Source of the DNA: a virus
Length of the DNA: 31,896 bases
Strand: one strand, 5' to 3'
Virus record (IMG/VR): IMGVR_UViG_3300042556_000195
Location: 1-31,896 of that record
Shown piece after piece: positions 1 to 8,097 of the stretch (its first letter is position 1; every line of letters begins with the position of its first letter). The translations under genes were made by a program, and so were the position numbers. The notes below the pieces were generated by a model, which saw nothing but the letters and a program-made list of their open reading frames with translations, did no database searches and had not been told where the DNA came from.

Positions 1-127
1 CCGGAACGTCACGATAGCGCGTAGCGATACCCGTGAATGCCGAGGCAGCCGTCTTGTTGAACGGACCAACCATGAGCATCTTGGGAGTGCCACCCGAAGT
101 CCAGACGCTCTGAACAACAGTCTTCAG
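1..127. repeat. Terminal direct repeat, left copy (circular join)
   Basis: These 127 bases are identical to 31770-31896. The repeat lies inside the capsid gene, and joining the two copies restores one continuous reading frame. That is what a circular contig with a k-mer-length overlap looks like. A true terminal redundancy cannot be excluded, but a perfect repeat of exactly 127 nt (a common assembler k) inside a coding region favours an assembly overlap of a circular or circularly permuted genome. Confidence 0.95.
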
Positions 128-694
128 CAGGGCTTCCGTGAAGGCACGCTGAGTGCCGTCCGTGCGGGCAGCAGTCGGGGTCGAGCCAACAGTCGGGTTA
201 GCACCACCCGTGCCAAACGAGGTGTTGGAGGTCAACCACGCAGGCAGACCAGCCGTGCGGCGGGCAGTCGTGGTGTTACCAGCAACAGAAGCCTGGTTGG
301 CAAGCAGTGCGCTTTCCATGTCACGCTTCAGTTCAGCGCCCATCTTGGCAAGCTGATAGGTCAGTTCTGAACGACGGCCAGCCTTATCGACGCTCTCAAG
401 AGTGCCGGAGATGATGACGTTCTTCGTGCTGATCTGCGTGTAGTTGCCAACGCGGCTCGTCGGGGTTGTTGCAGAGAACGAGGAAACGTCGTCACCTTCG
501 AGCGCAGCGTTCGAGGAAGAAGCGGCTGCAAGAGCGTCCGTCTGCCATTCGAAATAGGTGTTCTTAACGTTCTCACGGCCAACGTTCGAGATGAACGGAG
601 TTTCTTCCGGCGAGATGTTATAGATGACGTTCGACAGGTCTTCACGGATACCGATAGCCGAGTAACGGGTGAAGGTATTTGTAACAATAGCCAT
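1..694 (-). CDS. Major capsid protein, N-terminal part (SU10-like/DUF5309 type), split by the window edge
   Basis: This is the 5' portion of the capsid subunit that builds the icosahedral shell. It starts at the ATG at 694-692, preceded by an AAGGAC-type ribosome site, and begins MAIVTNTFTRYSAIG. The N-terminal part has the features of SU10/DUF5309 capsid proteins: an early EDLSNVIYNISPEETPF segment followed by a region with N-arm and E-loop character. The frame runs off base 1 and continues exactly in frame at 31769 on the circle, giving a full protein of 320 residues, a normal size for the family. It follows the scaffold gene (712-1725) by 17 bp and precedes a hairpin at 31459-31482. The family call is from recognition of the sequence, not a search. 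Confidence 0.93.
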   Translation of the reverse strand, partial: MAIVTNTFTRYSAIGIREDLSNVIYNISPEETPFISNVGRENVKNTYFEWQTDALAAASSSNAALEGDDVSSFSATTPTSRVGNYTQISTKNVIISGTLESVDKAGRRSELTYQLAKMGAELKRDMESALLANQASVAGNTTTARRTAGLPAWLTSNTSFGTGGANPTVGSTPTAARTDGTQRAFTEALLKTVVQSVWTSGGTPKMLMVGPFNKTAASAFTGIATRYRDVP

Positions 695-711
695 AACTAA
701 AAGTCCTTGAG

Positions 712-1725
712 TTAAATGAGTTTATCCAAAAGTGCAGCCGCATCAGTGATACGACCACTACGCACTAGGCGCTGAGAAGCCCTCTTTACCTCGGTTGAAC
801 GACCATTGACCTGTGTGCCATTTGATCCGGGACGGATAACCTTGGATGCCCTCTTTGGCTGGTCCTTGGCCTGTTGGACTTTCGTCTTACCCCGGTCATA
901 CAACATGGCTTTGCGGAGAAGTGCGATGTGGCTTGCTTGGCGTAGACCTTCAACGTCTTGTTCGGTCAGACCTTGTGACAATGCCCAATCACGCAGTTCT
1001 TTAGCTTCTGAAACCATCGTTTCCTGATTTTTCCACTCTGGGATTACATCAGGCAACTTGGCTCGTTCTGCTTCCACAAAAGCCTGTATGGCTTTCATCT
1101 GGTCGGTGGCTTGCTCTTGTGCGAGGCGTTGCTGTTCAGCCTGAATGGCTTGGAAGCGATACGATTGCTCTTCACGAGATTTGCGCCACTGTCGTTCTAA
1201 CCGCGCTGCCTCAATGGGGTCTTCATTGTAAAGAGTGTCCCAATCAGGCTCCGCACTGGCTTGCTGCATCAATTGCTGCTGGAGCAATGGCAGAAGTTCA
1301 GCGTATTGAGCGCGTTCTTGACGGATGGTTTCAGCTTCACCTTGGAACGCTTTACGTTCTTCAGCGAGAGCCTGCGCCTTCCGCGTGTAGTCTGAAGTCC
1401 GACTATAGCCATTCCGAAGCTCTGCCAGGGTGACTTCCACTTCTTCACCGTCAACTTTTACCTTGACCGTGACATCATCAGGAAGTTCCTGTGAGGCTTC
1501 TTCCTCACCATCATCTTCGTCCAGTTCGGCTTCGTCATCATACTCAGCTTCATCGTCGCCATCGGCTTCAACTTCGCCTTCGTAATCTTCTTCTGCCTCA
1601 CCCGTTTCCGGGTCTAGCGCCTCAGTTTCGCCTTGGTTATCCTCTTCAGGGCCGAGCAGTTGACTGATGGCTAAGGTTGCTTCGTGGAGGCCGATCCCAG
1701 CGGGGTTGCCGACTTGTTCCGTCAT
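712..1725 (-). CDS. Capsid assembly scaffold protein
   Basis: A 337-residue protein directly upstream of the capsid gene, the classic place for a scaffold, which guides procapsid assembly and then leaves or is degraded. The first 20 residues are followed by a very acidic stretch (about residues 25-80, rich in E and D). Next comes the conserved block VKVDGEEVEVTLAELRNGYS with SDYTRKAQALAEER (about residues 88-125), seen in many podophage scaffolds. A long Glu/Gln/Ala/Arg-rich segment with coiled-coil character fills the middle, and the basic C-terminus ends LLDKLI. Acidic N-terminus, helical middle and basic C-terminal capsid-binding end fit a scaffold. No protease motif is visible here or nearby. 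Confidence 0.85.
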   Translation of the reverse strand: MTEQVGNPAGIGLHEATLAISQLLGPEEDNQGETEALDPETGEAEEDYEGEVEADGDDEAEYDDEAELDEDDGEEEASQELPDDVTVKVKVDGEEVEVTLAELRNGYSRTSDYTRKAQALAEERKAFQGEAETIRQERAQYAELLPLLQQQLMQQASAEPDWDTLYNEDPIEAARLERQWRKSREEQSYRFQAIQAEQQRLAQEQATDQMKAIQAFVEAERAKLPDVIPEWKNQETMVSEAKELRDWALSQGLTEQDVEGLRQASHIALLRKAMLYDRGKTKVQQAKDQPKRASKVIRPGSNGTQVNGRSTEVKRASQRLVRSGRITDAAALLDKLI

Positions 1726-1747
1726 ATATCACCTTTTTTCATAAATG

Positions 1748-1984
1748 TTAATTCCTTGCTGCAAGCACTCCTGCATCAAGAATTGCCTGTAGGCGGGCTT
1801 TCAAACGCTCTAATCCTTTTAGCGTGTGAAACAGGTCTTGGCGGGCGCGGTCATCACCAACTGGAGATGTGCGCCACTCCATGTAAATGTCGGCTTCAAC
1901 TTGTGCAAACGCCTCCAGAAGAACTTCATCTTCCAGAAGGCGCTTTGCGTGATTGCCTTGAGCGATAGCTTGGAACTTATCCAT
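1748..1984 (-). CDS. Conserved phage protein of unknown function (78 aa)
   Basis: A small protein between the collagen-like gene and the scaffold. Its start codon overlaps the preceding gene's stop region at 1984, so it is translationally coupled. It begins MDKFQAIAQGNHAKRLLED and is predicted all-helical, with an AKRLLEDEVLLEAFAQVEAD segment and a C-terminal heptad-like stretch (LKGLERLKARLQAIL, about residues 55-69). Proteins of this size and pattern recur next to scaffold genes in environmental podophages. A role in capsid assembly is inferred from position only. Confidence 0.72.
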   Translation of the reverse strand: MDKFQAIAQGNHAKRLLEDEVLLEAFAQVEADIYMEWRTSPVGDDRARQDLFHTLKGLERLKARLQAILDAGVLAARN

Positions 1985-3492
1985 CAGATCAGCGGTGTAT
2001 AGACTGGGTTCGTCATTGCAGCCGGAGCAGCAGGCGCGGCAGCAGCACCACTCACCAATCTGCTGTATTCAGGACGGAAGAACGCAGCCTCTGGTCCAAA
2101 ACCGTAACGCTCATAATCAGCGATAGAAGGCTGTGCGCGGTAATCCATGCCTGTGCCGAAGCCACCAGTTGTGCCAAACGGGGACACATACGGCACTCCC
2201 GTAGTTCCAGCGCCACCACCGCCTCCGCCAAACAGGGTGCTAAGTCCCGAAACACCTAAGCTGCCAAGTGTTGCAAGTTCGGTTAGGCTTAGACCAGTGC
2301 CAAGAACGTTATCCTTCTTAGAAGGAGGCGTCTTATCCGTTGGAGTTGTCGGTGTTGTCGATGGAGGCAATATACCAGGCGGAACCGTGATCGGCGGCAC
2401 AAATGGAGGAACAACAGTCGTTCCCGGAGGCGCAGTCACTGTCAGGTCTGGAGACATAACAACATCTGAAGGCGGAGGCGATGGCGGGCTAACCCCACCA
2501 GTTACTCCAGCAACACCAGCAGCGACAGCGGGGACTGTTAGCAAGGCAGGCGGAACGCCAGCGGGAGCCGTTGCGATAATCTCAGGGCCAACCTCAAGCG
2601 GAGTTTCTGCTGTAGGCGTTGTAGTTGGAGTTGTCGGCGTTGCCACCCCACCAGTTAGACCAGCAACTCCAGCACCACCAGCAGTAAGCGCCGCAATGGA
2701 CGGCAAGACAAAGTTTGATCCGCCAGCGGTAACGATAATTGGAGCGGCTTCAAATATGCCGGGAGCGGCTGCACTCAAAAGCCCAGTGCCAGTTCCAGCA
2801 GCACCAGCGGTTGTTGCACCAGTTGCACCGACAGAACCAGCCGTTGTCGCGCCAGTAGCGCCAGTTGCTCCCGTTGCGCCTGTAGCACCAGCACCGCTAA
2901 GTCCACCTGGCTGCAATAACCCACCGCCTATTGACGCAAGCATACCAGCGGCAATCAACTTCATTGGCGTATCAAACAGAATGCTCGGCTGGTCTTCGAA
3001 GATAGGCGAATATCCTCCCCCAATCACATCTGGCTGGGACTGCTCAAATGACAAATCAGCCTTCTTACCAAGCTGCTTTGACAATGCGTTTGACTGTGCA
3101 ACAAGAGAAGAAATTTCTTCTGGTGTTCTTGCTTCACCAACAACTTGTCCCGTTGCGTTATTCACCAAACGGAATGACTGCCCTGGCTGTGCGGCAAATG
3201 CTAGCCGCTCGTTGGCGTTATTTCCGCCCTTATTCTCGCTGCCCAGCAATTCAAACACGGGAACATTTGGGTTCTCAATGCCGAGATTGGCAAGAATGCC
3301 AGCCGTCGTGCCGGGAACAATATCACCACCACCGTAAAGAGGAGTGTAGTCATACGCACCAGCGACACGGTTTGTAACTTGCTGCGGTGCTGCTGCCCTT
3401 GTCGGAAAGCCACCAGCTTCAATGGCAACAAGCTGGTTGATCTCTTGGTCGCTAAGGCCGAGCGCCTTCAGGGCTTCAATATCAACTGCCAT
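1984..3492 (-). CDS. Glycine-rich, collagen-like structural protein (502 aa)
   Basis: A large protein between portal and scaffold; its ATG overlaps the portal stop (TAATG at 3492). The N-terminus (1-190) looks globular and includes a short segment resembling a UBA-like helix (LKALGLSDQEINQLVAIEAG). Around residues 197-235 it has Gly-Ala-Thr triplets (GATGATGATGATGA), a collagen-like GXY pattern. The middle is Pro/Thr-rich low complexity (TPTTPTTTPT, PPSPPPS), and the end has poly-Gly followed by a tyrosine-containing tail. It is probably a virion component, perhaps on the head surface or an ejected protein, but the function is not recognisable. The repetitive coding DNA creates a 396-codon open frame on the opposite strand, which is a shadow. 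Confidence 0.75.
   Translation of the reverse strand: MAVDIEALKALGLSDQEINQLVAIEAGGFPTRAAAPQQVTNRVAGAYDYTPLYGGGDIVPGTTAGILANLGIENPNVPVFELLGSENKGGNNANERLAFAAQPGQSFRLVNNATGQVVGEARTPEEISSLVAQSNALSKQLGKKADLSFEQSQPDVIGGGYSPIFEDQPSILFDTPMKLIAAGMLASIGGGLLQPGGLSGAGATGATGATGATGATTAGSVGATGATTAGAAGTGTGLLSAAAPGIFEAAPIIVTAGGSNFVLPSIAALTAGGAGVAGLTGGVATPTTPTTTPTAETPLEVGPEIIATAPAGVPPALLTVPAVAAGVAGVTGGVSPPSPPPSDVVMSPDLTVTAPPGTTVVPPFVPPITVPPGILPPSTTPTTPTDKTPPSKKDNVLGTGLSLTELATLGSLGVSGLSTLFGGGGGGAGTTGVPYVSPFGTTGGFGTGMDYRAQPSIADYERYGFGPEAAFFRPEYSRLVSGAAAAPAAPAAMTNPVYTPLI
2783..2903 (-). repeat. Imperfect 9-nt tandem repeats encoding Gly-Ala-Thr triplets
   Basis: On the plus strand the stretch is a run of GCRCCNGTN-like units. 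Read on the coding strand they encode GAT and related triplets of the collagen-like segment. Units are degenerate at third codon positions, so the repeat is kept at protein level. Such tracts change length by slippage. Confidence 0.7.
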
Positions 3493-5741
3493 TACATCAT
3501 TCCTTCTGGCGGAAGTTCAACGGGCATAACCATCTCAGGCTGCATGGGGACGGCGGGAGCGGCCTGCGAAGCCTGAACCACTGCGCGTTCCAGTTCACCC
3601 TGCTGCTTCAGAAACTCACGGTCACGCTGCATCAGAGCCTGAATATTGGCCGTGTTCACCTGAGAGCCATACTTGGCTTCGATCTCAGCGGACTTGAGCA
3701 TCACTTCAGCGTCTAGCTTATCACGCTCACGGTCATCCTTGAGCAGCATATCTTCACGCTGCAATTCAAGTTCGGCAGCCTTCTTCTGAATGTCAGCCTG
3801 AATGCTCTGCGCCTGAACCTGTGCCAAGATTGCTTCTGGGCTGGGCGGAGGAGGCGTTGGCTGTGGCGGCTGGAAGTTCTGCGGGTTCTGGAAGAACCGC
3901 GAAACATCCTTGAAGCCAGCGATTGCCAGCATCTGCTCAAGCGTGTTGTAATAGCCCTCAAAGTTAACCAGCGGGTTATTCATTGGACCAAGCTGCTGCA
4001 TCAGCATTTCTTGCTTCTGAGCGATAAGGTTCAGGAAGCCCATCTTCTGCTCATCAGAGCCAGTGCCGAGAGCGACGTTTACCACAACGTCCATGTCGGC
4101 ATCCCATACGCGGGGATCAATCGGAACCCACTTGTTACGCAGGCGGACCATGCGAGGCTTGTCGTGATGCTTGACCAAGAGGCTCAGAGCCTTGCCCATA
4201 AGCGTTTTGAAGCCTGTTTCAGCGAACATACGGCAGATAAGCTCGATATGCTGCTGGGCTGCCGTCACAGTGGCGTTTACAGCCGTTGCAGTGGCTCCGT
4301 TCAGTGCGTTAGCGTCAAGACCAGCGGATGCCTTGTTGATGCCTGTGCGGCTTTCCTTCACCTGATCCATATACTCAAGCATCGGGAATGCAGCGTTAGA
4401 CACGTTAGGTGTAATGAACGGCTGGACAGCGCCTTGCGACTTCATACGGATGATGCCGCCAACTTCTGTGTTCAGAACGTCTTCAATGGACGCCTGACCT
4501 TCAACAACACCCATGCGCGGATAGATGGACTGCGCCAAGCTATCGAGCGTGTTCCGCATAATGGAAGACTTGATGCGCTGAATGTCCATCACAACGTCTG
4601 CAATCGACATACCGAAGAACGTGTGAGGCTCTGGATCGGGACAGAAGTTGAAGAACGGATGGTCGTCTACAGCTTCGTTATGGAGAAGCTTGTAAGCAGA
4701 ACCGCCAACGCAGACCTTCCGAAGTTCAGCAATGCCGTCTCCGTCCATGTCAACGTAGAGATACCCTTCAATGTAGAGAACCTTACGGCTTGCTAGGTCC
4801 GTCCGGCCAGCGCCCAAGATGGAAGCCTGCGGATTACGGTCAAACGTCTCTTGATTGCCCTCGAAGTCGTCCTGCGTCTCGAAGCCAAGGTTTTCAATCT
4901 CATCCTGCTCATAGCCAAGTTGGACAAGCTCAGAGACTGTCATGTAGCGACGATGGCCGATAAACTCGAAGTCATCCATAGACTTGGCGCGACGGTCAAT
5001 CAGCAACTCTTCAGGCGGCAACGCAGCTACGTTCAGGCGGCCTTCCTTCATCTTGCGGACGACTGTTGCGCTGTAAGACGGAAGCTGAACGACTGTCGCA
5101 ATGCCTTCAGGTGTCAGCATTTCCGTTTCGGAATACTCAACCTCAACTTCACGCAGTTCAACCTCTGGGTCGGACATGAGAACCATGTAGGCGTTCTCGT
5201 CCATCTCCTCGATCTCATACGTCTTGATGGTTTCGCTCTCGTCCCACCAGACTTTGCCGAAGCCGTTCTTGCGAATGAGTGCGTCTTTGAACCAGGCATA
5301 GGAATGAGCAAACAGGTTGTTGTCGCGTGTCAAACAGTAGTTGACATAATCCGTTGCCTGCTCTGCGTTCTCAACGTCTTCTGGGCCATTGGGCGCGTAT
5401 TCCACAACAGTAGAAGAACCAAAGAACACCCGCATAATTGACGGCATGATGGCTTGGACCGTATCGCGGACATCCATCGACACAACACTAGAGCGGCCTT
5501 CCTCTTCGTTACCGAAAGGCTCACCCTTGTAATACTGACCAGCTTCCGCACGTTCGGGAGAGATAACGTCGTCGATATACGCTTGAGCGTCATCAATCTC
5601 GCCAGCGACGATGCTCTGAAGCTGCTCGTCAGTCATCTCTTCACCTTCAGGCATTTCGGCGCTTACTTCGATGCCGTCGTCCAGCACCATAGCATCATCA
5701 ACTTCAGACTTTGAAGGCCGCGTGTTTTTCCGAATTGCCAT
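3492..5741 (-). CDS. Portal protein
   Basis: A 749-residue protein that would form the dodecameric channel at the head vertex through which DNA enters and leaves. Recognition rests on the P22/SU10-type portal pattern: an acidic N-terminus, then RSSVVSMDVRDTVQAIMPS and MRVFFGSS (about residues 83-108). A clip/stem-like region follows with INKASAGLDANALNGATATA, where the sequence reads out into an Ala/Thr-rich helix, then IELICRMFAETGFK. A long charged coiled-coil C-terminus (about residues 640-735) ends in Pro/Met-rich sequence, like the barrel of large podovirus portals. Size fits (about 700-760 aa). It sits between the terminase block and capsid genes, and its start overlaps the previous stop (TAATG). 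Confidence 0.93.
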   Translation of the reverse strand: MAIRKNTRPSKSEVDDAMVLDDGIEVSAEMPEGEEMTDEQLQSIVAGEIDDAQAYIDDVISPERAEAGQYYKGEPFGNEEEGRSSVVSMDVRDTVQAIMPSIMRVFFGSSTVVEYAPNGPEDVENAEQATDYVNYCLTRDNNLFAHSYAWFKDALIRKNGFGKVWWDESETIKTYEIEEMDENAYMVLMSDPEVELREVEVEYSETEMLTPEGIATVVQLPSYSATVVRKMKEGRLNVAALPPEELLIDRRAKSMDDFEFIGHRRYMTVSELVQLGYEQDEIENLGFETQDDFEGNQETFDRNPQASILGAGRTDLASRKVLYIEGYLYVDMDGDGIAELRKVCVGGSAYKLLHNEAVDDHPFFNFCPDPEPHTFFGMSIADVVMDIQRIKSSIMRNTLDSLAQSIYPRMGVVEGQASIEDVLNTEVGGIIRMKSQGAVQPFITPNVSNAAFPMLEYMDQVKESRTGINKASAGLDANALNGATATAVNATVTAAQQHIELICRMFAETGFKTLMGKALSLLVKHHDKPRMVRLRNKWVPIDPRVWDADMDVVVNVALGTGSDEQKMGFLNLIAQKQEMLMQQLGPMNNPLVNFEGYYNTLEQMLAIAGFKDVSRFFQNPQNFQPPQPTPPPPSPEAILAQVQAQSIQADIQKKAAELELQREDMLLKDDRERDKLDAEVMLKSAEIEAKYGSQVNTANIQALMQRDREFLKQQGELERAVVQASQAAPAVPMQPEMVMPVELPPEGMM

Positions 5742-6184
5742 TAGTCTTCACCTCGTTCGGGATAAGCCATCCCGTGCATTTCAAGAGCGCCACGTTTGCG
5801 GCTGCTCATTTCATTGGTAATTGGGCCACCAGCAAGCCAAGCATCACAAGTTCTATCACCAGCGCACTTAAAATGGAACAATTCGCAATATCCAAGGTTC
5901 GCGGCATCTTGAACGTTCTCTTCGTAAGACTTGTCTTCCTCTTCGCCTTCCATGCCGTATTTGATGCACTCAAGCATCTTTGGCGTCTGGATGAAGGCGG
6001 CACAATTCTTGCAACGCATCGTCTTGGCTTCGGGAACGTCTGTTGCCCACATATCAGCCTTATCGGCCCAGAACTGTTTATTAGGCTCTCCAGGATTAGC
6101 TGGGCCATAACCAACATTCTTAAAGGCCCAGTTACGAGCCTTCAAGTTTGCCTTGATGTCCTGAGTTTCGATAGGGCAATCCAT
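5741..6184 (-). CDS. Cysteine-rich protein, possible metal- or Fe-S-binding (147 aa)
   Basis: This protein lies just upstream of the portal gene. Seven cysteines are visible: C3, C58, C61, C73, C100, C107 and C113, the first pair of the cluster as CKNCAAF and the last ones in YCELFHFKCAGDRTCDAW. The order C-x2-C ... C ... C followed by aromatic residues resembles the layout of high-potential iron-sulfur proteins, and proteins of this kind are seen beside podophage portals; a zinc site would fit too. There is no signal peptide. Its ATG overlaps the end of the preceding 62-aa gene. Function in the virion or in packaging is unknown. Confidence 0.78.
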   Translation of the reverse strand: MDCPIETQDIKANLKARNWAFKNVGYGPANPGEPNKQFWADKADMWATDVPEAKTMRCKNCAAFIQTPKMLECIKYGMEGEEEDKSYEENVQDAANLGYCELFHFKCAGDRTCDAWLAGGPITNEMSSRKRGALEMHGMAYPERGED

Positions 6185-6372
6185 TATTTGCCCTTCTTCA
6201 TCTTCTTGCTCATGCCAGCTTCTGACAGTGCAATAGCGATGGCTTGCTTGCGGCTCTTGGCGAGAGGAGCTTTGGCTGGGCCTTTAGGGTTTACGCCAGC
6301 ATGAAGTGTGCCGCGCTTGTATTCACCCATAACTTTGCCGATCTTCTTGGCGGCTGCGCTGAGTTTCTTCAT
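6184..6372 (-). CDS. Small basic DUF6496-like protein (62 aa)
   Basis: A lysine-rich protein between terminase and portal. It reads MKKLSAAAKKIGKVMGEYKR, followed by GTLHAG and SRKQAIAIALSEAG. The VMxEYKRGxLxxG...RKQAIAIALSEA pattern is what I recognise as the DUF6496 family, small basic proteins common in phages and bacteria without a known role. Its ATG overlaps the stop of the gene before it (ATGA). The high positive charge suggests DNA contact, perhaps in packaging or carried with the DNA, which is inference. Confidence 0.8.
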   Translation of the reverse strand: MKKLSAAAKKIGKVMGEYKRGTLHAGVNPKGPAKAPLAKSRKQAIAIALSEAGMSKKMKKGK

Positions 6373-6521
6373 TTCTTTTTCACCTTTGCAGTTTTAGCAG
6401 CGGCTTTGAAAGCAGCAGCAGTTGGAGCGCCCTTTGTTCCAGGCTTACGCATCTTCTCCCCAGAGCCAGCCTTGATCCGCGCCTTCTTGGCTGCGATATT
6501 TGCGTATAGACCCATCTTCAT
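6369..6521 (-). CDS. Small basic conserved phage protein (50 aa)
   Basis: A gene with an ATGA overlap at both ends (start at 6521, stop at 6369), so it belongs to a tightly coupled run. It reads MKMGLYANIAAKKARI, then KAGSGEKMRKPGTKGAPTAA, then an Ala/Lys-rich tail. The MGLYANI...GSGEKMRKPGxxGAPTAAAFxxAAKTAK layout recurs near podophage portals. It is strongly basic with no membrane segment. Function is unknown. Confidence 0.8.
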   Translation of the reverse strand: MKMGLYANIAAKKARIKAGSGEKMRKPGTKGAPTAAAFKAAAKTAKVKKK

Positions 6522-6820
6522 TTGGATTTTCCTTTGTTACGGGCTGAAATGGCTTTAGCTTTGGACTTCGCGTCTGTTTTAGATGACGCACCCCACGCTT
6601 GCAGCGATAGGAGTAATCGGGTTGGCTTGCCCTTCTCGTCACGCTCTGGTCCCGGCATATTGCCCATACGCGCTAGAAATGATGCCCTCCGAGGATTATC
6701 GCCTGATTTAACAGGAGCCTTTAAGTTCATTCCTTCAGCCTTTGCAGACGCACGGCCCTTGGCATTTAGTCCGCCAGATGGGGACTTGCCCTCTTTGCGC
6801 TGCCAAGCTGGAGTTTTCAT
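6518..6820 (-). CDS. Conserved basic phage protein (DUF6321-like, 100 aa)
   Basis: Begins MKTPAWQRKEGKSPSGGLNA and has the central motif GDNPRRASFLARMGNMPGP and a closing SLQAWGASSKTDAKSKAKA. This MKTPAWQRKEGK...GGLNAKGR...NPRRxSFxARMxxM pattern is typical of a conserved phage protein family (DUF6321, from memory). It starts where the terminase large subunit ends (6820) and overlaps the next gene by 4 nt. The highly conserved Lys/Arg/Gly-rich make-up suggests nucleic acid contact; the function is not established. Confidence 0.82.
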   Translation of the reverse strand: MKTPAWQRKEGKSPSGGLNAKGRASAKAEGMNLKAPVKSGDNPRRASFLARMGNMPGPERDEKGKPTRLLLSLQAWGASSKTDAKSKAKAISARNKGKSK

Positions 6821-8097
6821 TAAACAATTCCACGGATATTTCGCCTGATAGGCGTATAACCCATTTGTTCTCTATGCGCTATGGCAAAATACCTTGCGGC
6901 ATCGGCGTAGTGAGATGTCCAATCGTGGAACGGGTGCGTTTGAAATTCTTGGCGCTTTTCGTCGTAGTGCCGACGATACATTCGCAATGCCTCGATGCCC
7001 TGCTTGCAAGTGGTCTTGTTGAACCATGAGCGCGGCAAGAGCATCCTAAGCGCCTGTATGCCGTCCATGATGTCCATGCGCGGCGCAACTTCGATATTCC
7101 GTAAGCCAAGTTCACCAAGGACTTCCAATCTACTCTTGCCCGTCCCTAACTCTCTTACACGAACATCGTGCGGAAGGTAATGGTTGCCCCAGACGTATGG
7201 CTTTTCCTGTAAGTGTTTTACATACCAGTCCAGGCCAACGCCCTCGCCCTTGAGGCAGTCGATCCAGCGCGTCTCACCACCATGCGCCTGGACAAACCAG
7301 ATCACAGTGCTGTCGCTCATGCCCAAGTCCCACGCAGTATGAACGGGAAGCGCAGGATCGTAAGGCACGTTAGTAATGCGGCCAGCCTGATCCATCTCGG
7401 AAAACTCTTTGCCGTAATATGCGCCACGAATAGCAGCCTCAAAGCTGCACTCGTATTCCTGTGCAAACTCTTCTTCGCTCATCATGCGTCGAGCGTCGTT
7501 AAGTTCCTTCTCGTCGAGTAGCCCTGTCTCAGATGCCTTGAGCATCAGTCTAGACCAATCTTCGTCGTCCTCTGCGTTCTGCCATAGGTCGTAAAATACG
7601 TTCTTGCCTTTTGGCGTCCCGATGAAGATTGCCCAGCCTTTGCGGTCAGACAATGCAGGGCGGATGACTTGCGACCAGACCGTCGGGTTCATATCCCCAA
7701 ACTCATCAAGAACGCAGCCGTCGAGATAGATACCACGCAGCCGATCTGGATTGTCAGCGCCATAGATGCGGATGCGGGCGTTGTTGTTGGGAAGCTCTAT
7801 CCATAACTCGGAAGCGTTAATCTTGCGGTCAGGGCCGAAGCATTCAGTGTATTCGAGCAGATAGGACCAAGCGATGTCTTTCGCCTGATTGAGTTGCGGC
7901 GCGATGTAAGCGAAGCGTGGGTTCGGCTTAATGCAGCAGGCAGCTTCTTTGATTAGGTCGTTTACGCAGGCAACAGTCTTCCCAGCGCGTCGGTGAGCAA
8001 CAACGATTGCCCAACGTGTATCGCGCAAGTGAAGCGGCATGAACTGATTGCGCGGTTCATACGGGCTTTCAATGGCTGTTAGCTGGGCGTCTTCCAC
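6820..8097 (-). CDS. terL: Terminase large subunit (packaging ATPase/nuclease)
   Basis: A 425-residue motor that pumps DNA into the procapsid and cuts it. The ATPase half has the Walker A variant AHRRAGKT (34-41), the Walker B segment GCVLDEF (127-133, D131/E132) and the coupling motif IGTPKGKN (159-166). The RNase H-like nuclease half starts with AWDLGMSDST (D257 as metal ligand) and has a late HDWTSHYADAARYFA segment with another conserved Asp. The start is GTG at 8097, which overlaps TerS by 19 nt; no better start is visible. The N-terminus is short, as in compact podophage terminases. The packaging strategy cannot be read from the sequence alone. Confidence 0.95.
   Translation of the reverse strand: MEDAQLTAIESPYEPRNQFMPLHLRDTRWAIVVAHRRAGKTVACVNDLIKEAACCIKPNPRFAYIAPQLNQAKDIAWSYLLEYTECFGPDRKINASELWIELPNNNARIRIYGADNPDRLRGIYLDGCVLDEFGDMNPTVWSQVIRPALSDRKGWAIFIGTPKGKNVFYDLWQNAEDDEDWSRLMLKASETGLLDEKELNDARRMMSEEEFAQEYECSFEAAIRGAYYGKEFSEMDQAGRITNVPYDPALPVHTAWDLGMSDSTVIWFVQAHGGETRWIDCLKGEGVGLDWYVKHLQEKPYVWGNHYLPHDVRVRELGTGKSRLEVLGELGLRNIEVAPRMDIMDGIQALRMLLPRSWFNKTTCKQGIEALRMYRRHYDEKRQEFQTHPFHDWTSHYADAARYFAIAHREQMGYTPIRRNIRGIV

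Noticed and set aside
1-127. Terminal repeat as a true long terminal repeat or att site
   Set aside because: A length equal to a common assembly k, and location within the capsid coding frame, make a circular-contig overlap the simpler explanation. Read depth could still show otherwise.
2783-2903. Possible CRISPR-like repeat array
   Set aside because: The units are 9 nt, contiguous, without spacers and in frame with Gly-Ala-Thr codons.
2147-3337. 396-codon open frame on the plus strand
   Set aside because: It is antisense to the collagen-like gene. Its Pro/Val/Gly-rich translation mirrors the repetitive coding strand, and it has no ribosome site or neighbour on that strand.
4011-4796. 261-codon open frame on the plus strand inside the portal gene
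   Set aside because: The minus-strand portal gene explains this stretch. The antisense translation is Cys/His/Leu-rich without any family pattern.
5711-6304. 197-codon plus-strand frame with hydrophobic segments
   Set aside because: It spans three real minus-strand genes joined by start-stop overlaps. The hydrophobicity is a by-product of antisense reading.
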